The notes: generated by a model from the sequence alone, not told the origin. Positions 12,133 through 24,182 are shown, counted from the first letter of the stretch. The stretch: 64,000 bases of DNA from Dastarcus helophoroides (GCA_028583605.1 CM053326.1:500412-564411); one strand, 5' to 3'. Numbers and translations: made by a program.

Positions 12133-13974
12133 TTTAAATTTAAAGTTGCCTGTACGCGTTAATCATATACTGGAAGTATAAAGCGTTAGCTTATCACTTT
12201 GACTGTATGACATCTTCTAGCCACGGCGCGGCGATGTTTATTTTGCTTATCGCATTTCTTATCTGTGTGGCCATGCGAGAATAAAACTGAAAAAATAAGA
12301 AACTGAGAGTCTTCAATCTGTTGTAGAACGAATAACGTTGATAATACATAACGTCGTTTCGAAAAAAAATCAAAAATTTGAAAAAATTGAATCTTTGGGA
12401 AAGCTACAAATTTATAAAAAAGTTGTAGCTAAACAAAGTGAGGATATTCTAAGAAAAACATCAAAATATGAAATTTTCACAAAACTACTACTTTTTAAAG
12501 GCAAAATTTCAAAAAAAATAAATCATACTTTCAAAAAGTCAGAATTTTCATAAAAAGTTTGAGATTTTTAAAATTAGACAAAATTTTCAAAAAGAAAAAA
12601 AAATTTTGAAAACAAGCAGAAAAAAGTGAAAATGTTGAAAATTAAAGTAGATATTTTGAAGTGCTGAAAATTTTCAGAAAAAGCTGAAATTTGAGAAACG
12701 TTGAAATTCTGAAAAAGTTAAATTTTTCAAAATAAAGCTGAAATCTCCAGACAAAAAGTTAATATTACACAAAAAAGTCGAAATGAAAAAAAATATATAA
12801 TTTCTGTAAGTCAATAATTGCAAAAAAGTAAATTTCGAGAAAACAGAAATGTACAAAAAATCAAAACTCTCTGGCTAAGTTTTCAAAAAACTCAAAATTT
12901 TGAAAAAAAACCTTTCAAATAGAAATGTCACTTTCTTATAACTTACCATAGAGTCAAAATTTCGAGAAACAGTGAAAAATTTTAAGTCAAAATTTTTATA
13001 AAACATTCACATGTTAATAAAAATGAAAACTTGAAAAAAATGGAAATTTTTTACAGTCGATTTTTTAATAAATCGAAAATTATAAAAATGTTAAAATTTT
13101 GATGTTAGGACAAGAATTTTAAATAAATATTTTTACCCCAAATAGAAATGATGGAAAGTTTTAAATGTTAAAATTTCAAATTATCAAAATGTTAGTCGAA
13201 ATTTTCAAATAAAAATCGTAATTTTCATAAAAATTGGATTCCTTAGGAAAGATTAATGTCAGAAAGCTCTCATTTCGAGAAGAAGCAGAAATATTTAGAA
13301 AAAATTCCACCTTTTAAAAAAAGTCGAAAGTTTCATTAAAAAAATGTTAAGAAGTTTTCAAAAGCTACGAAAAAACTCGAAATTTCGAGACAAAGTATAA
13401 AATTTTGAAAATAACTATAATTTTAAAAAAATAAAATGTAAACTTATAGAAAAATTCAACATTTTGAGTCAAAATTTTCAAAATAAATAAAACAAAATAT
13501 TCAAAAAACACGAAATTTTAAAAAGATAAAAATTTTTAAAATAAGTAACGATATTGCAAAATAAAAGAATGGTTTGAAATAAGTATAGAAATCCTCAAAT
13601 TAAGCAAAATTTAGAGAAAAAAGCTACAAGTTTAAAAAGAAATTTTGAAAAACAGTGTAAATTAACAAAAGGGGTATTTTTAAATGTCGAAGTTTCAAAA
13701 GAGTCGGAATTTTCAACAACAAAAAAATTCAACAAAAAAACTACAAACACGTAAACATTTTCTAAAAAGTCGTTCCATTTTAAATTCAAACTTTTCAAAG
13801 TAGTGAAAATTCTTTAAAAAAGTTCTTTAACATCAACATTTTAAAAAGCTTCAAGTTTTCAGTCAGTCAGAATTTTTAAAAAAGTTATATGATTTTGAAA
13901 AAGATTGAGATTTGCAATCGATCATAAATTAAAAGTCAGAATATTCAAAAACAGAAGCAAAATGAAATTGTTGC

Positions 13975-14120
13975 TAAAATGTCAATTATGTAAAAAAAGG
14001 TTAACATTTTCAACAACAAAAAATCTAAATATGAAAATAAAAAATCATTTCAGGAATCAGTTTTTTAAGAAAAGTTGGAATTTAAAAAAATATCGAAAAT
14101 TTGAAAAAAAGTTAACATCT
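13975..14120. repeat. Inverted repeat, partner at 15114-15252
   Basis: About 140 bp almost identical in reverse complement to 15114-15252, far better conserved than the surrounding AT-rich sequence. The two copies bracket the fold-back elements and a LINE tail. Confidence 0.8.
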
Positions 14121-14340
14121 TTACAATTTGAAAATGTCCCCAGATAAACGCAGGACCGGATCCAGTAAATGCGGTGCCCTTTATTATTTTTTTTTTAGTT
14201 TTTGTTTTGGTTGTGTAGCTAGCAAAAATAAAATATGTTTGTACTGTAAAACAAAAGACATCGAACTGTTTCAATTTAACAAACCATGAAATTGCATTAA
14301 CTGTGTGTAACCTTGGTAAGTTGATTACATAAATTTTTAA

Positions 14341-14472
14341 AAATTGAAACACAGAACTTGTGTCGAAACGCGTTAGAGCAACCTTTGTTGTGTTTTTTAA
14401 TCTTTCTTGGTTTCAGGGGACAAGTTCTGTGTTTCAATTTTTGAAGATAACCAAGGACCAATCCGTTCCATC
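14341..14472 (+). mobile_element. Hammerhead-type fold-back element, left arm deleted
   Basis: Starts ATTGAAACACAGAACTTG, then jumps directly to TGTCGAAACGCGTTAGAGC and the complete right arm and tail (CCAATCCGTTCCATC). ACATAAATTT occurs just before it and just after it. Confidence 0.75.
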
Positions 14473-14484
14473 AAACATAAATTT

Positions 14485-14718
14485 AAAAAAAATTGAAACA
14501 CAGAACTTGTCCCCTGAAACCAAGAAAGATTAATTAATTAATTAATTATTATTATTATTAATTAATTAATTAATTAGTTTTCTCTCTGAAGATGACAGCT
14601 TGGCTGTCGAAACGCGTTAGCCAGTAACCTCTGTTGTGTTTTTTAATCTTTCTTGGTTTCAGGGGACAAGTTCTGTGTTTCAATTTTTGAAGCTAACCAA
14701 GGATCAGTCCGTTCCATC
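14485..14718 (+). mobile_element. Hammerhead-type fold-back element with TSD
   Basis: Both arms are present, with a TTAA/TTA microsatellite (14532-14575) in the left arm. The core reads TCTCTCTGAAGATGACAGC, TTG, GCTGTCGAAACGCGTTAG. It is flanked by AAACATAAATTT at 14473-14484 and 14719-14730, a 12-bp target-site duplication. Confidence 0.8.
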
Positions 14719-14809
14719 AAACATAAATTTTCATTTCTGTTACCTATCCTAGCTAATCATAGATGTAGCTAGAATAGGGGAGGGTGGGACCTCTCGTTAA
14801 TGCAGTTAT

Positions 14810-14888
14810 CCGGAAGAAATTTTCCCCAAAAATTACAACCTATCCTTGTTTAAGAAAGCGGTTCGTCGCCATCTATCTTTGTTTCCTT
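14810..14888 (+). pseudogene. C-terminal fragment of a jockey-like LINE
   Basis: TTTTCCCCAAAAATTACAAC, CTATCCTTGTTTAAGAA and CGCCATCTATCTTTGTTTCC match the last coding segment of the LINE copies at 33925-34155 (plus) and 45597-45760 (minus). Only about 80 bp are left. Confidence 0.6.
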
Positions 14889-16150
14889 CCAGCTTCAAAA
14901 ATTGTCCTCTCCTTGAAATATTTTTCCGAAATTTCGAACTTTTTATCTCAAATTTCGTATTTTTTTTTACAAAATTTTACTTTTTTTTTTGAAATTTTAC
15001 TTTATTTGTCAAACAGGACATTATCTAAACTTCAAATTTTTATTTAAAAAGTTCGTCTTTTTTACCGAAGTGTCGCAATTTCTATAAATTTTGCTCTTTC
15101 TAAAAATTTGTATATCAATTTTTGAAAATTTCGATATTTTTTTAAATTCCAACTTTTCTTAAAAAACTGATTCCTGAAATGATTTTTTATTTTCATATTT
15201 AGATTTTTTGTCGTTGAAAATGTTAACCTTTTTTACATAATTGACATAAGAAATTTTTAGCTTGTTTATTAATTGTCTTTTCCTCAAAATTTGGTCGATC
15301 TTTTGATGAAAAAAAGTATATTTTTTGAAGTTTAAAATTTTTATAGGAAAACGATGAAAAAAATGTTTGGAAGTTTTAATTTGTTTTGTTTATTAATTTT
15401 ACAATTTTTACGACCCAGAGTCCACCATGAAGAATTTCAATTTGTTTGTTAAAATTTCGACGTGAATATTTTCTGACGCCACATGAGGTAAGGAGGGCGC
15501 CTGTCTTCCCCTGAGTCGAGAAGTCGAGAGAAAATAAATATTCACCCATTTTTTTTTAAATTTCGTTTTTTTTTTCTTCTAGAAAATCATCTTGTATCTT
15601 AATTTTGCTCAAATCTGACTTTTTCTAGAAAATTTCAAATTTTTACTACAAGATTAAACGCTCTTAAAATTAATATCTTTTTCGCAGAATTTCGATCCTT
15701 TTGTCCTAATTTCGTCCTTTTTCTTAGAGTTTAGATTTTTTTTTTCAAAATTTCGACCATTTTGTTAAAATTATCCTCTCTCTTGATAGACTTTTGATAA
15801 AAAAGCAAATATTTATGAAATATTTATTTGAGAATTTTGAAATTTATTTTTGAAAATTTTGAATTTTTGTAAGAAACGACAAAAATTCCAAAAAAACTGA
15901 AACTCAACTTGTTTCTTCAAAATTTCGACGTTTATCAATAGTGTACACTTTCTGACGTCATAGGGGGAAGGACAGGGGAGGGGGAGGGGGTGAAGCTTAT
16001 TCTTCACTTAGTTAAAAATTAGTTCTGTAGAAAAATTTCAACTTTTTCTTGAAATTTCTATTCTTTTTTTCAAAATTCACCCTTTTCTCGAAATTTGGAA
16101 TAAATTTGACTTTTTCTGGGACATTTCAAATTTCCCCTACATTTTGACCT
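14889..16150. repeat. Degenerate AT-rich repeat block, minus polarity
   Basis: TTTTTCGAAATTT words with the T-rich strand on top, including the inverted-repeat copy at 15114-15252. A GC-richer pocket at 15480-15540 and another at 15955-16000 (GGGGGAAGGACAGGGGAGGG) are unexplained. Confidence 0.5.
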
Positions 16151-16349
16151 TCGAATTTTCCAAAAAAGTTGAAAATTATAAAGAAATCGAAATTTCGAGA
16201 TAAAGTTGAAAATTGAAGGAAAAATATAAATTTTGAGAATTTTCGACAAAAAAGTCTAATCTTTTCGAATAAAAAGTCTAATTTTTGGAAAAAAAAGTCT
16301 AATTTTTTTAAAAAAAGCCCAATTTTTAAATAAATTCGAAATGTTTAAG

Positions 16350-19270
16350 TCAATACTTTCAAAAATATTTTAAAATTCCAAAAAGTTGAATTCTAGAAAA
16401 ACTTAAAACGTTTTTAGAAAGTGGTCAAAACGTTACCAAAAAACTAAATTTTAGAAAATATCAATTTCTCAGTAGTCAAAATTTTCAACATAAGAAAGAA
16501 TGTTGAACGAAAGTGTATATTTTATTTTAAAAAAAATTAAGATTTTCTAAATAGTTGCAAAAATTTTCCACCAAAATTTCAAAATGAAGTCGCAATTTTC
16601 GATAGTTTCAATTTTTTGGTCTCAACTTTTACAAAAGTCAAGATTTTCAATAAAAAGGTTTCAACAAAGGTACTTGTGTACATTTTAATTTTGAAAAATC
16701 CTGAATTTTTCAAATAAATATTTGAAATTTTCAACAAAGAGTAGATTTTTCAAAAAAGAGTTTTAATTCACAAAAAGTGAATTTGGAGAAAAAAACAAAA
16801 ATCAAAAGAAAACTCAATATTTTGGAAGAAGTAGGTAAAAGTTTTAGGTCCGAATTTCAAGAAAAAGGTTAAATTTTTTTGTTGCGTCCATTTTGTTATC
16901 TAAATTTGCATAAAAGTCGAAATTTAAAAAAAAATTCAAAATTTTCAGAATATTCAAAGTCGAATTTTTCAAAAAAGTCGAAATACGAAGTCAAATGTCT
17001 CGAAAAAAAAAACAATTTTTAAAAGAGTTTAAAACAAAATGTTCAAAAATATTTCGAAGTTCCAAAAAAAGTTGAATTTTGGAAAACTTGGACATTTTCC
17101 AAAAGTGGTCAAAATGTTACAAAAAAAAACTAAATTTTAGAAAATATCAATTTCTCAGTAGTCAAAATTTTCAACATAAGAAAGAATGTTGAACGAAAGT
17201 GTATATTTTATTTAAAGAAAAGTTAAGATTTTCTAAATAGTTGCAAAAATTTTCCACCAGAATTTCAAAATGAAGTCGCAATTTTCGATAGTTTCAATTT
17301 TTTTGGTCTCAACTTTTACAAAAGTCGAGATTTTCACTAAAAAGGTTTCAACAAAGGTACTTGTGTACATTTTAATTTTGAAAAATCCTGAAATTTTTAA
17401 ATAAATATTTAAAATTTTCAACAAAGAGTAGATTTTTCAAAAAAGAGTTTTAATTCACAAAAAGTGAATTTGGAGAAAAAATCAAAAATCAAAAGAAAAC
17501 TCAATATTTTGGAAGAAGTAGGTAAAAGTTTTAGGTCAGAATTTCAAGAAAAAGGTTAAATTTTTTTGTTGCGTCCATTTTCTTATCCAAATTTGCATAA
17601 AAGTCGAAATTTAAAAAAAAAATCAAAATTTTTAGAATATTCAAAATTTTCAAAGTCGAATTTTTCAAAAAAGTCGAAATACGAAGTCAAATCCCTCGAA
17701 AAAAAAACAATTTTTAAAAGAGTTTAAAACAAAATTTACAAAAATATTTCGAAGTTCCAAAAAAAGTTGAATTTTGGAAAACTTGGACATTTTCCAAAAG
17801 TGGTCAAAATGTTACAAAAAAAACTAAATTTTAGAAAATATCAATTTCTCAGTAGTCAAAATTTTCAACATAAGAAAGAATGTTGAACGAAAGTGTATAT
17901 TTTATTTAAAAAAAAGTTAAGATTTTCTAAATAGTTGCAAAAATTTTCAACCAGAATTTTAAAATGAAGTCGCAATTTTCGATAGTTTCAATTTTTTGGT
18001 CTCAACTTTTACAAAAGTCGAGATTTTCACTAAAAAGGTTTCAACAAAGGTACTTGTGTACATTTTAATTTTGAAAAATACTGAATTTTTTAAATAAATA
18101 TTTGAAATTTTCAACAAAGAGTAGATTTTTCAAAAAGGAGTTTTAATTCACAAAGAGTTGAATTTGGAAAAAAAATCAAAAATCAAAAGAAAACTCAATA
18201 TTTTGGAAGAAGTAGGTAGAAATGTTAGGTCCGAATTTCAAGAGAAAGGTTAAATTTTTTTGTTGCGTCCATTTTGTTATCTAAATTTGTATAAAAGTCG
18301 AAATTTAAAAAGAAATTCAAAATTTTCAGAATATTCAAAATTTTCAAAGTCGAATTTTTCAGAAAAGTCGAAATACGAAGTCAAATGTCTCGAAAAAAAA
18401 AACAATTTTTAAAAGAGTTTAAAACAAAATTTACAAAAATATTTCGAAGTTCCAAAAAAAGGTGAATTTTGGAAAACTTGGACATTTTCCAAAAGTGGTC
18501 AAAATGTTACAAAAAAAACTAAATTTTAGAAAATACCAATTTGTCAGTAGTCAAAATTTTTAACATAAGAAAGAATGTTGAACGAAAGTGTATATTTTAT
18601 TTAAAAAAAAGTTAAGATTTTCTAAATAGTTGCAAACATTTTCCACCAGAATTTCAAAATGAAGTCGCAATTTTCGATAGTTTCAATTTTTTGGTCTCAA
18701 CTTTTACAAAAGTCGAGATTTTCAGTAAAAAGGTTTCAACAAAGGTACTTGTGTATATTTTAATTTTGAAAAATCCGGAATTTTTCAAATAAATATTTGA
18801 AATTTTCAACAAAGAGTAGATTTTTCAAAAAAGAGTTTTAATTCACAAAAAGTTGAATTTGGAGAAAAAATCAAAAATCAAAAGAAAACTTAATATTTTG
18901 GAAGAATTAGGTAAAAGTTTTAGGTCAGAATTTCAAGAAAAAGGTTAAATTTTTTTGTTGCGTCCATTTTGTTATTCAAATTTGCATAAAAGTCGAAATT
19001 TAAAAAAAAATTCAAAATTTTCAGAATATTCAAAATTTTCAAAGTCGAAATTTTCAAAAAAGTCGAAATACGAAGTCAAATGTCTCGAAAAAAAAACAAT
19101 TTTTAAAAGAGTTTAAAACAAAATTTTCAAAAATATTTTAAAATTCCAAAAAAAGTTGAATTTTGGAAAACTTGGACATTTTTCAAAAGTGGTGAAAACG
19201 TTACAAAAAAACTAAATTTTTGAAAAAATCAAACTTTTAACATAAGAACGTCTATATTTTATTTTAAAAA
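16350..19270. repeat. Tandem array of a ~690-bp AT-rich unit, four copies plus a partial
   Basis: The marker TCAATTTCTCAGTAGTCAAA starts at 16461, 17147 and 17841, and its variant at 18536, giving periods of 686, 694 and 695 bp. A decayed fifth start is near 19225. Units are highly similar and non-coding, each with stops in all frames. The unit itself is built of GTCGAAATTTT-type words. Confidence 0.95.
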
Positions 19271-19504
19271 AGTCAAGATTTTTTTAAGCAATAAAATTTA
19301 CGCCAAAGTTTTCAGTCAGAATTTCAAAAAGAAGCCAAAATTTTCGTTTAGTTTTACTTTTCGAAAAAAAAATCGAGATTTTTCCGTAAAAGTATCAAAA
19401 AAAGATTTTGTGTATATTTTGCAGAAAAAATATTTTGAAAAATTTAAATTTTTCAAGTTTTTACTTCTGTCGACAGTCCTTATTATTGCATAACTTGTTT
19501 ATGT

Positions 19505-19605
19505 TTACTTTTATCATTTTTTTGTGGAACGGACTGGTCCTTAGTTATCTTCAAAAATTGAAATACAAATCTTGTATCTCTCTGAAGATGATAACTTGAC
19601 TATCT
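19505..19605. mobile_element. Decayed hammerhead-type fold-back element
   Basis: GGAACGGACTGGTCCTTAG opens in reverse orientation, then ATTGAAATACAAATCTTGT, then TCTCTCTGAAGATGATAAC with TTG and a mismatched stem. The right arm is missing. Confidence 0.65.
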
Positions 19606-20030
19606 ACTTTTATCATTCCAATAAAATTCATTACTTATGGTCTACACCAATTCTCCAAAGTTGTATGTTCATCTATAGTAGTTTCACATATTAGAAATTG
19701 GCGCAAATGCATTCCCAGGTGGTGTACAAGTGGGGACAAAACTGTCAACACATAATTTCCTGTTGGTCGTAATTATTTCTCTAATTGCGGAAACTCACAC
19801 CAGCTCTGCTGTAAACTACGTGCCGAATTGAACAAGTTACCGCTTAAAGCGCAAACTTGCTTGGTGTCAGAGATAATCAAGTACAGAGCTGAGAAAATTA
19901 CTTTTTAAAAGTAATCAGTTACATTCACTCGTTAATTTTTCAAAAAAAAAAATGACTGGTGCGAATTACATTACCGTTGACTAAAAAGTAACTCAATTAA
20001 TCATTACTTAAACAAGGAATTTAAAGGGTT
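19606..20030. other. Unassigned sequence
   Basis: No gene, repeat or element end recognised. Confidence 0.35.
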
Positions 20031-20760
20031 CTAATGCACAAACCAATTAGGTTTGAACATTTATTAGATTCAATGTTTGGAAACCAAATACCAGTTTCGA
20101 TCTTGTTAGATCTCATCAGTTTGATCAATTGATTGTTCAAACTGACTGATCAATTCGAATACTAACAAATGTTCCGACAAGTAAATACTAAAGAATTCAA
20201 GGACGTCGAACATGTGACTTCTTAGTACTACCACCTATTGGTCCATAGAGATACTATGGCCATCGCCAACGATGTCGTATGCAAGAAGAATGCAACCTAG
20301 ACTACAAATTCATGCAGCCTTCCAGGCGTGTATAGTGAATCATAGGTAGCTGAACTACTAACAGTTGAAACACTGCCACCTAGCGAAACGGTTGCTCTCT
20401 AGGAGAGTTCTCAGAAGACAAGGATTCTATAAAGCACAGACCAATAGGTTTGAACATTTATTAGATTCGAAGTTTGGAAACCAAATACCGGTTTCGATCT
20501 TGTTAGATCTCGTCAGTTTGGTATATCCAACTCGAATGCTAATTCGTATGTAAGTTGAATGCAACCTAGACTACAAATTCATGGCTTGGTCGGTGCATTA
20601 GAATCCTTGTCTTCTGGGAACTTTTTCCTCGAGAACAACCGCTTCGCTAGGTGGCTGTGTTTCAACTGTTGGTAGTTCAGCTACCTATGATTCGCCACTA
20701 TACACGCCTGGAGGGCTCCATGAATTTATAGTCTAGGTTGCATTCCAGTTGTATAAGGAA
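20031..20760. repeat. Local direct and inverted duplication, fold-back structure
   Basis: A ~100-bp segment (GGTTTGAACATTTATTAGATT...) occurs at 20049 and again in direct orientation at 20445. A second segment of about 140 bp at 20291-20431 recurs inverted at 20600-20745 (CGCCTGG, GGTAGCTGAACTAC, GAAGACAAGGATTC). The whole could be a non-autonomous fold-back element; no coding is present. Confidence 0.75.
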
Positions 20761-20784
20761 TTTATAATTCAATAACATTTTTAC

Positions 20785-20925
20785 TTTTTTTTAAGTTTAA
20801 TCCACTCGCAAAGGGTAACCCTATTATGCTTTCAAAACACTGCGAGTAGGATGCGGAAACAAGGATAGATGGCGATGAAGCACCTTCTTAAACAAGGTGG
20901 GATTAGGTTTTTCAATCAAACGATA
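20785..20925 (-). mobile_element. 5'-truncated jockey-like LINE tail
   Basis: Minus-strand 3' end of a LINE: an A-tail read as TTTTTTTT at about 20788-20795, then the C-terminal coding end shared with 45597-45720 (CACTCGCAAAGGGTAACCC, CTGCGAGTAGGATGCGG, CAAGGATAGATGGCGATG). Only about 140 bp remain. Confidence 0.75.
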
Positions 20926-21289
20926 ACATAGAAGTATGCAAAATTTATTTTCTATATAGTTATACAAAAAAAAACAATTAACTAAAGAATATACAGAGGT
21001 AATCTGTAACTTGGAATAAATCCAGTAAATCGGACAGTTTTTTTTCGCAAATATGCTCGGACACGTCGATTAATATTTTAATTTGCGCTCTTTTTGTTGT
21101 AGGAAAATTTTCTAGTAGAATATTCCAATTTTAATGATATGACGTTATCAACAATTTTTTCAAATGACAACCCTATTATTTTCTTGACTTTTCTTAAAAT
21201 GTATATCAAGTTACAGATGAGTACGAAATTTCAGTTTTTTTTATTTCTTGTCATTTAAAAGATATTTAACAAATTTGATTTGGAAAATC

Positions 21290-22400
21290 AAGAAATCTGA
21301 TTCAACTTAATAATCTTTGGTCAATCAATGTTAAAAATGTTTCATTTACTGACAATACCTTAAATGGAACTGAAACTCGTTTTGAACATTTCTAATTACT
21401 TCGGGGGAAATTAGTCTATAATCCTGTCTTATTCGTCCTTTCAATTCCTCAATATTTGCAGGTTTAGTCTTAAAAATTTTGTTCTTCAAATACCCCCATA
21501 AGAAATAGTCCATAGGTGTTAAGTGCGGAGACCTGAATGGCCATTCAAAAGGTCCTCTTACTTTTGTGAAAGACCTGTCCGTGAGTATCTAGATGATGTA
21601 TTTCCAGGCAAATGGATTAGTAATTCATCTGCCTGGAAATACATCATCTAGATACTCACGGACAGGTCTTTTACAATAAGAAGGGGCACCGTCTTGTTGA
21701 AACCAGATGTTTCTATTCGGGACCTGATCAAAAAATAAAATAGTTAAATCAGGAAGTAGCTCTTTCTGCGAGAATTCTAAATATCATGACCCATTGAGAT
21801 TTCCTTGGAAGGAAATTCGTCCTATAACTCGATCACCAACAATCCCTACCCAAACATTGACTTTCTGGGGATGTTGAGTGTGGCCTTCCCTCATCCAGTG
21901 TGGATTGTTGTTTGCTCAGTAACGACAATTTTGACGACTTAGCTCACCTATTAACATAAATGTTGATTCATCTAAAAATAGGATATTTTTCATGCTTAGA
22001 ACATTTCTGTCCAGTAGACCCATCATTTGGTCGCAAAACTGGAGTCTTCTAAGAGTTCATTCAGGATTGTCATTTTATAAGGATAAAATTTTTGAATTTT
22101 CAGAATCCTTGCAACTGAAAACTGGCTAATTTCGAGTTCCCTACCTATCTGACTACTGGGGACATGGACAGAGAGAAGTATTTTAATTTTGACATCTTCA
22201 TTGAGCTCATTCTGACGGGGACTACTTGTTTTTCTTAAATGCCCATTTTTCTGAAACTGTTTTTTAATCTTACTTACGGTACTTTGCGATATGGGTGGTA
22301 AATCAGGATACTTCTTTCTAAATAAACGAATAACTTCATTTTGTTTTCTTCGTAACCAATCATTAAAATTTCAATCTTGTGGGTTTCAGCTAGGTACAAC
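21290..22400 (-). pseudogene. Degenerate DDE_3-type transposase
   Basis: The conceptual minus-strand reading gives, in order, a helix-turn-helix-like N-terminus (RKKYPDLPPISQSTVSKIKK), a FLDESTF segment that contains the first catalytic Asp, KVNVWVGIVGD, the second Asp in WFQQDGAP, RPVREYLDDVFPGR, a WPFRSPHLTPMDYFLWGYL segment with the third acidic residue, and KTKPANIEELKGRIRQDYR. This is the pattern of Tc1/mariner-superfamily transposases of the type common in insects. Several stops, at least one frameshift and an inverted duplication inside the DDE domain make it inactive. Family subtype is not assigned. Confidence 0.85.
21572..21674. repeat. 41-bp inverted duplication inside the transposase
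   Basis: The sequence coding for RPVREYLDDVFPG is present twice in opposite orientations, as perfect arms of about 41 bp (AAGACCTGTCCGTGAG... and ...CTCACGGACAGGTCTT) around a 19-nt spacer. It looks like a template-switch event and destroys the reading frame. Confidence 0.9.
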
Positions 22401-22990
22401 ATTTTGATCGATTTTTTAATAAATAGTGTTTTTTACTAAACGACAAAATAGCCTCTTCGATCAATACGATACTATTCTTCTTATTTGTTTTTATTAATTT
22501 TTTTTTGTAATAAGACGTCAACCCAATTTGACAAAAAACGTCAAACGAATACCTTCTGATAGGCGATTTTTAAAGTTTATAAAAATTGTATTGAATCAGA
22601 TTTCTTGATTTTTCGAATTAGTTACTAAATTTGTAAATATCTTTTAAATGAGAAAGATTAAAAAATTGAAATTTAATAGGCATGTGTAACAATACACCCT
22701 TTAAGAGCAGTGGAGAAAAAAATTGGGTTGCTGTTTAAAAAAATTGTTAATTATTGTTAATTGTTAATTATTAAATTTGGGACATGCTGTATAAAATTTT
22801 CCTACATCCAAAGAGCGCAATTTAAAATATTAATCGATGTGTTTGAGCATATTTCCGAAAAAAAATTGTCTTTGATTTACTGAATTTATTCCAAATTACA
22901 GAGTATCATTGTATATTCTACAATTAATAGGTGGATCATAGCAACACATATATTTCATCCAGCTAATATCGTATTTATTATAATCATAAT

Positions 22991-23892
22991 CAATGGCGGC
23001 TGGTAACTTTTTGGCAGGGGGTGCGCAGATGCAAAAATATTAGTAGTTAAGAGTTTAGGTGACTCCAGTGTCATAGCAAGATATTAAATTTAAGAGAAAC
23101 AAAAGTGACACAAAAGGTGTGATATTTAATAGTATTTTTACTGTTAAATTTAATTACCATCTTATAATCTCCATTTCATGAAAACTGCATTTGAAAATAA
23201 AATATATTTTATTACAAGGTTCTAATTAAACTCTACAAAAACACATAAAATAATATTTTTTAAAACAAAATCCGCTCTACGATCTTTTAAAGAAATAAAG
23301 TCTTCATTACTTTCTCATCAAAATTGTTTAAATCCAAATCTATAAATGAATAATTACGCCCTAGAACGGGTACTGTTATCTCTTTGTGAATAGCCGTACT
23401 ATTGGCAGTTAGGCCTGTAAGTGACACAATTAGCAATCGCAATCAGATCAGCCGGGACCTACGCATTTAGCATCATAAACGTAAATAGATACTCCAAACT
23501 CTGACTCGTACTCACCATTTGGCAATATCGCACATGCGCGGAGCGGCGTACCCCGGGCTAGCTTTAACGTGGTGTTCTGTAGTTTATTTCTCCGTATCCC
23601 GTGAAGACCGTTAATAGGCATCGCACGGCACCCTCGCAAGGTGCATAATTCTGCGCGCACCAACTTATTTAAATTTCCTTATATAATAATAATATTTACT
23701 AAGTATAACGGAATCAAACGTTGGTGTATTTTATTCCAAGTCATTCACAAGTATTATTAGTTAATTAGTATGTCATTATTTTGTGTTTAAAAATGTGATA
23801 AATCCAAGTCTTTTACATTAAACAGAAAAGAATAGATCGCTCATTTCACGAGGAGCGCGCGCTCTTGCGCTCTTTAAGACCAGCCGCCACTG
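22991..23892. mobile_element. 902-bp hAT-type MITE, TSD ATCATAAT
   Basis: Ends CAATGGCGGCTGG and CCAGCCGCCACTG are inverted (one G-to-A change at the left end). ATCATAAT is duplicated exactly at 22983-22990 and 23893-23900. An 8-bp duplication plus a CAGTGGCGG end points to the hAT superfamily. No transposase is present, so it depends on an outside source. About 97% of the element can be aligned by eye to the copies at 28049 and 63059. Confidence 0.93.
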
Positions 23893-24182
23893 ATCATAAT
23901 GTGCCAAATAGATGCTTTGGTCTAATTGACTGTTGTTGCGCATTTGCTTCTTTTTGCGGACTCAATAACCCAATATTTACACAGATCCGGTCGATATTGG
24001 CTCGATTTCTTTCATATGTTATTTTATAGTGGTGAATTCAATAAAATTCTATTGTGTATGTATGTGCCTCAATGTTTTTCTTTAACTCTAAGTACTTCAT
24101 TTAATATTGAGATAATTATTACGTATTTGATTAGATCGATTGATTTGATTAGAAGGAACAGTTGTACTTGCAGCTACTTATT

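Larger units (their letters stand above)
12133..14900. repeat. Right arm of the large imperfect inverted repeat
   Basis: Reverse-complement counterpart of 4480-9130, starting with a 5' piece of the CGCCGCGCCGTGG repeat (12140-12375). It continues through degenerate AT-rich DNA and ends with the CTATCCTAGC sequence at 14748-14757. Two fold-back elements (14341-14718) occupy the interval where the left arm carries the (TAGGA)n array. Confidence 0.75.
20987..22918 (-). mobile_element. Tc1/mariner-superfamily element with long terminal inverted repeats
   Basis: The ends GAATATACAGAGGTAATCTG and (reverse complement of the right end) GAATATACAATGATACTCTG start imperfect inverted repeats more than 100 bp long that share ATCGATTAATATTTTAA and TTGCGCTCTTT. 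The interior holds one degenerate transposase. TA lies at both outer borders, consistent with the superfamily's TA target. A second copy of one end is at 26517-26998. Confidence 0.85.

Noticed and set aside
23448..23663. Similar open frames in all hAT MITE copies (also 28306, 58622, 60031, 63300)
   Set aside because: Frames shift relative to each other between copies (the GTPLRACAILPNGEYESE stretch is read in another frame at 58622 and 60031), so the similarity is DNA-level, not protein-level.
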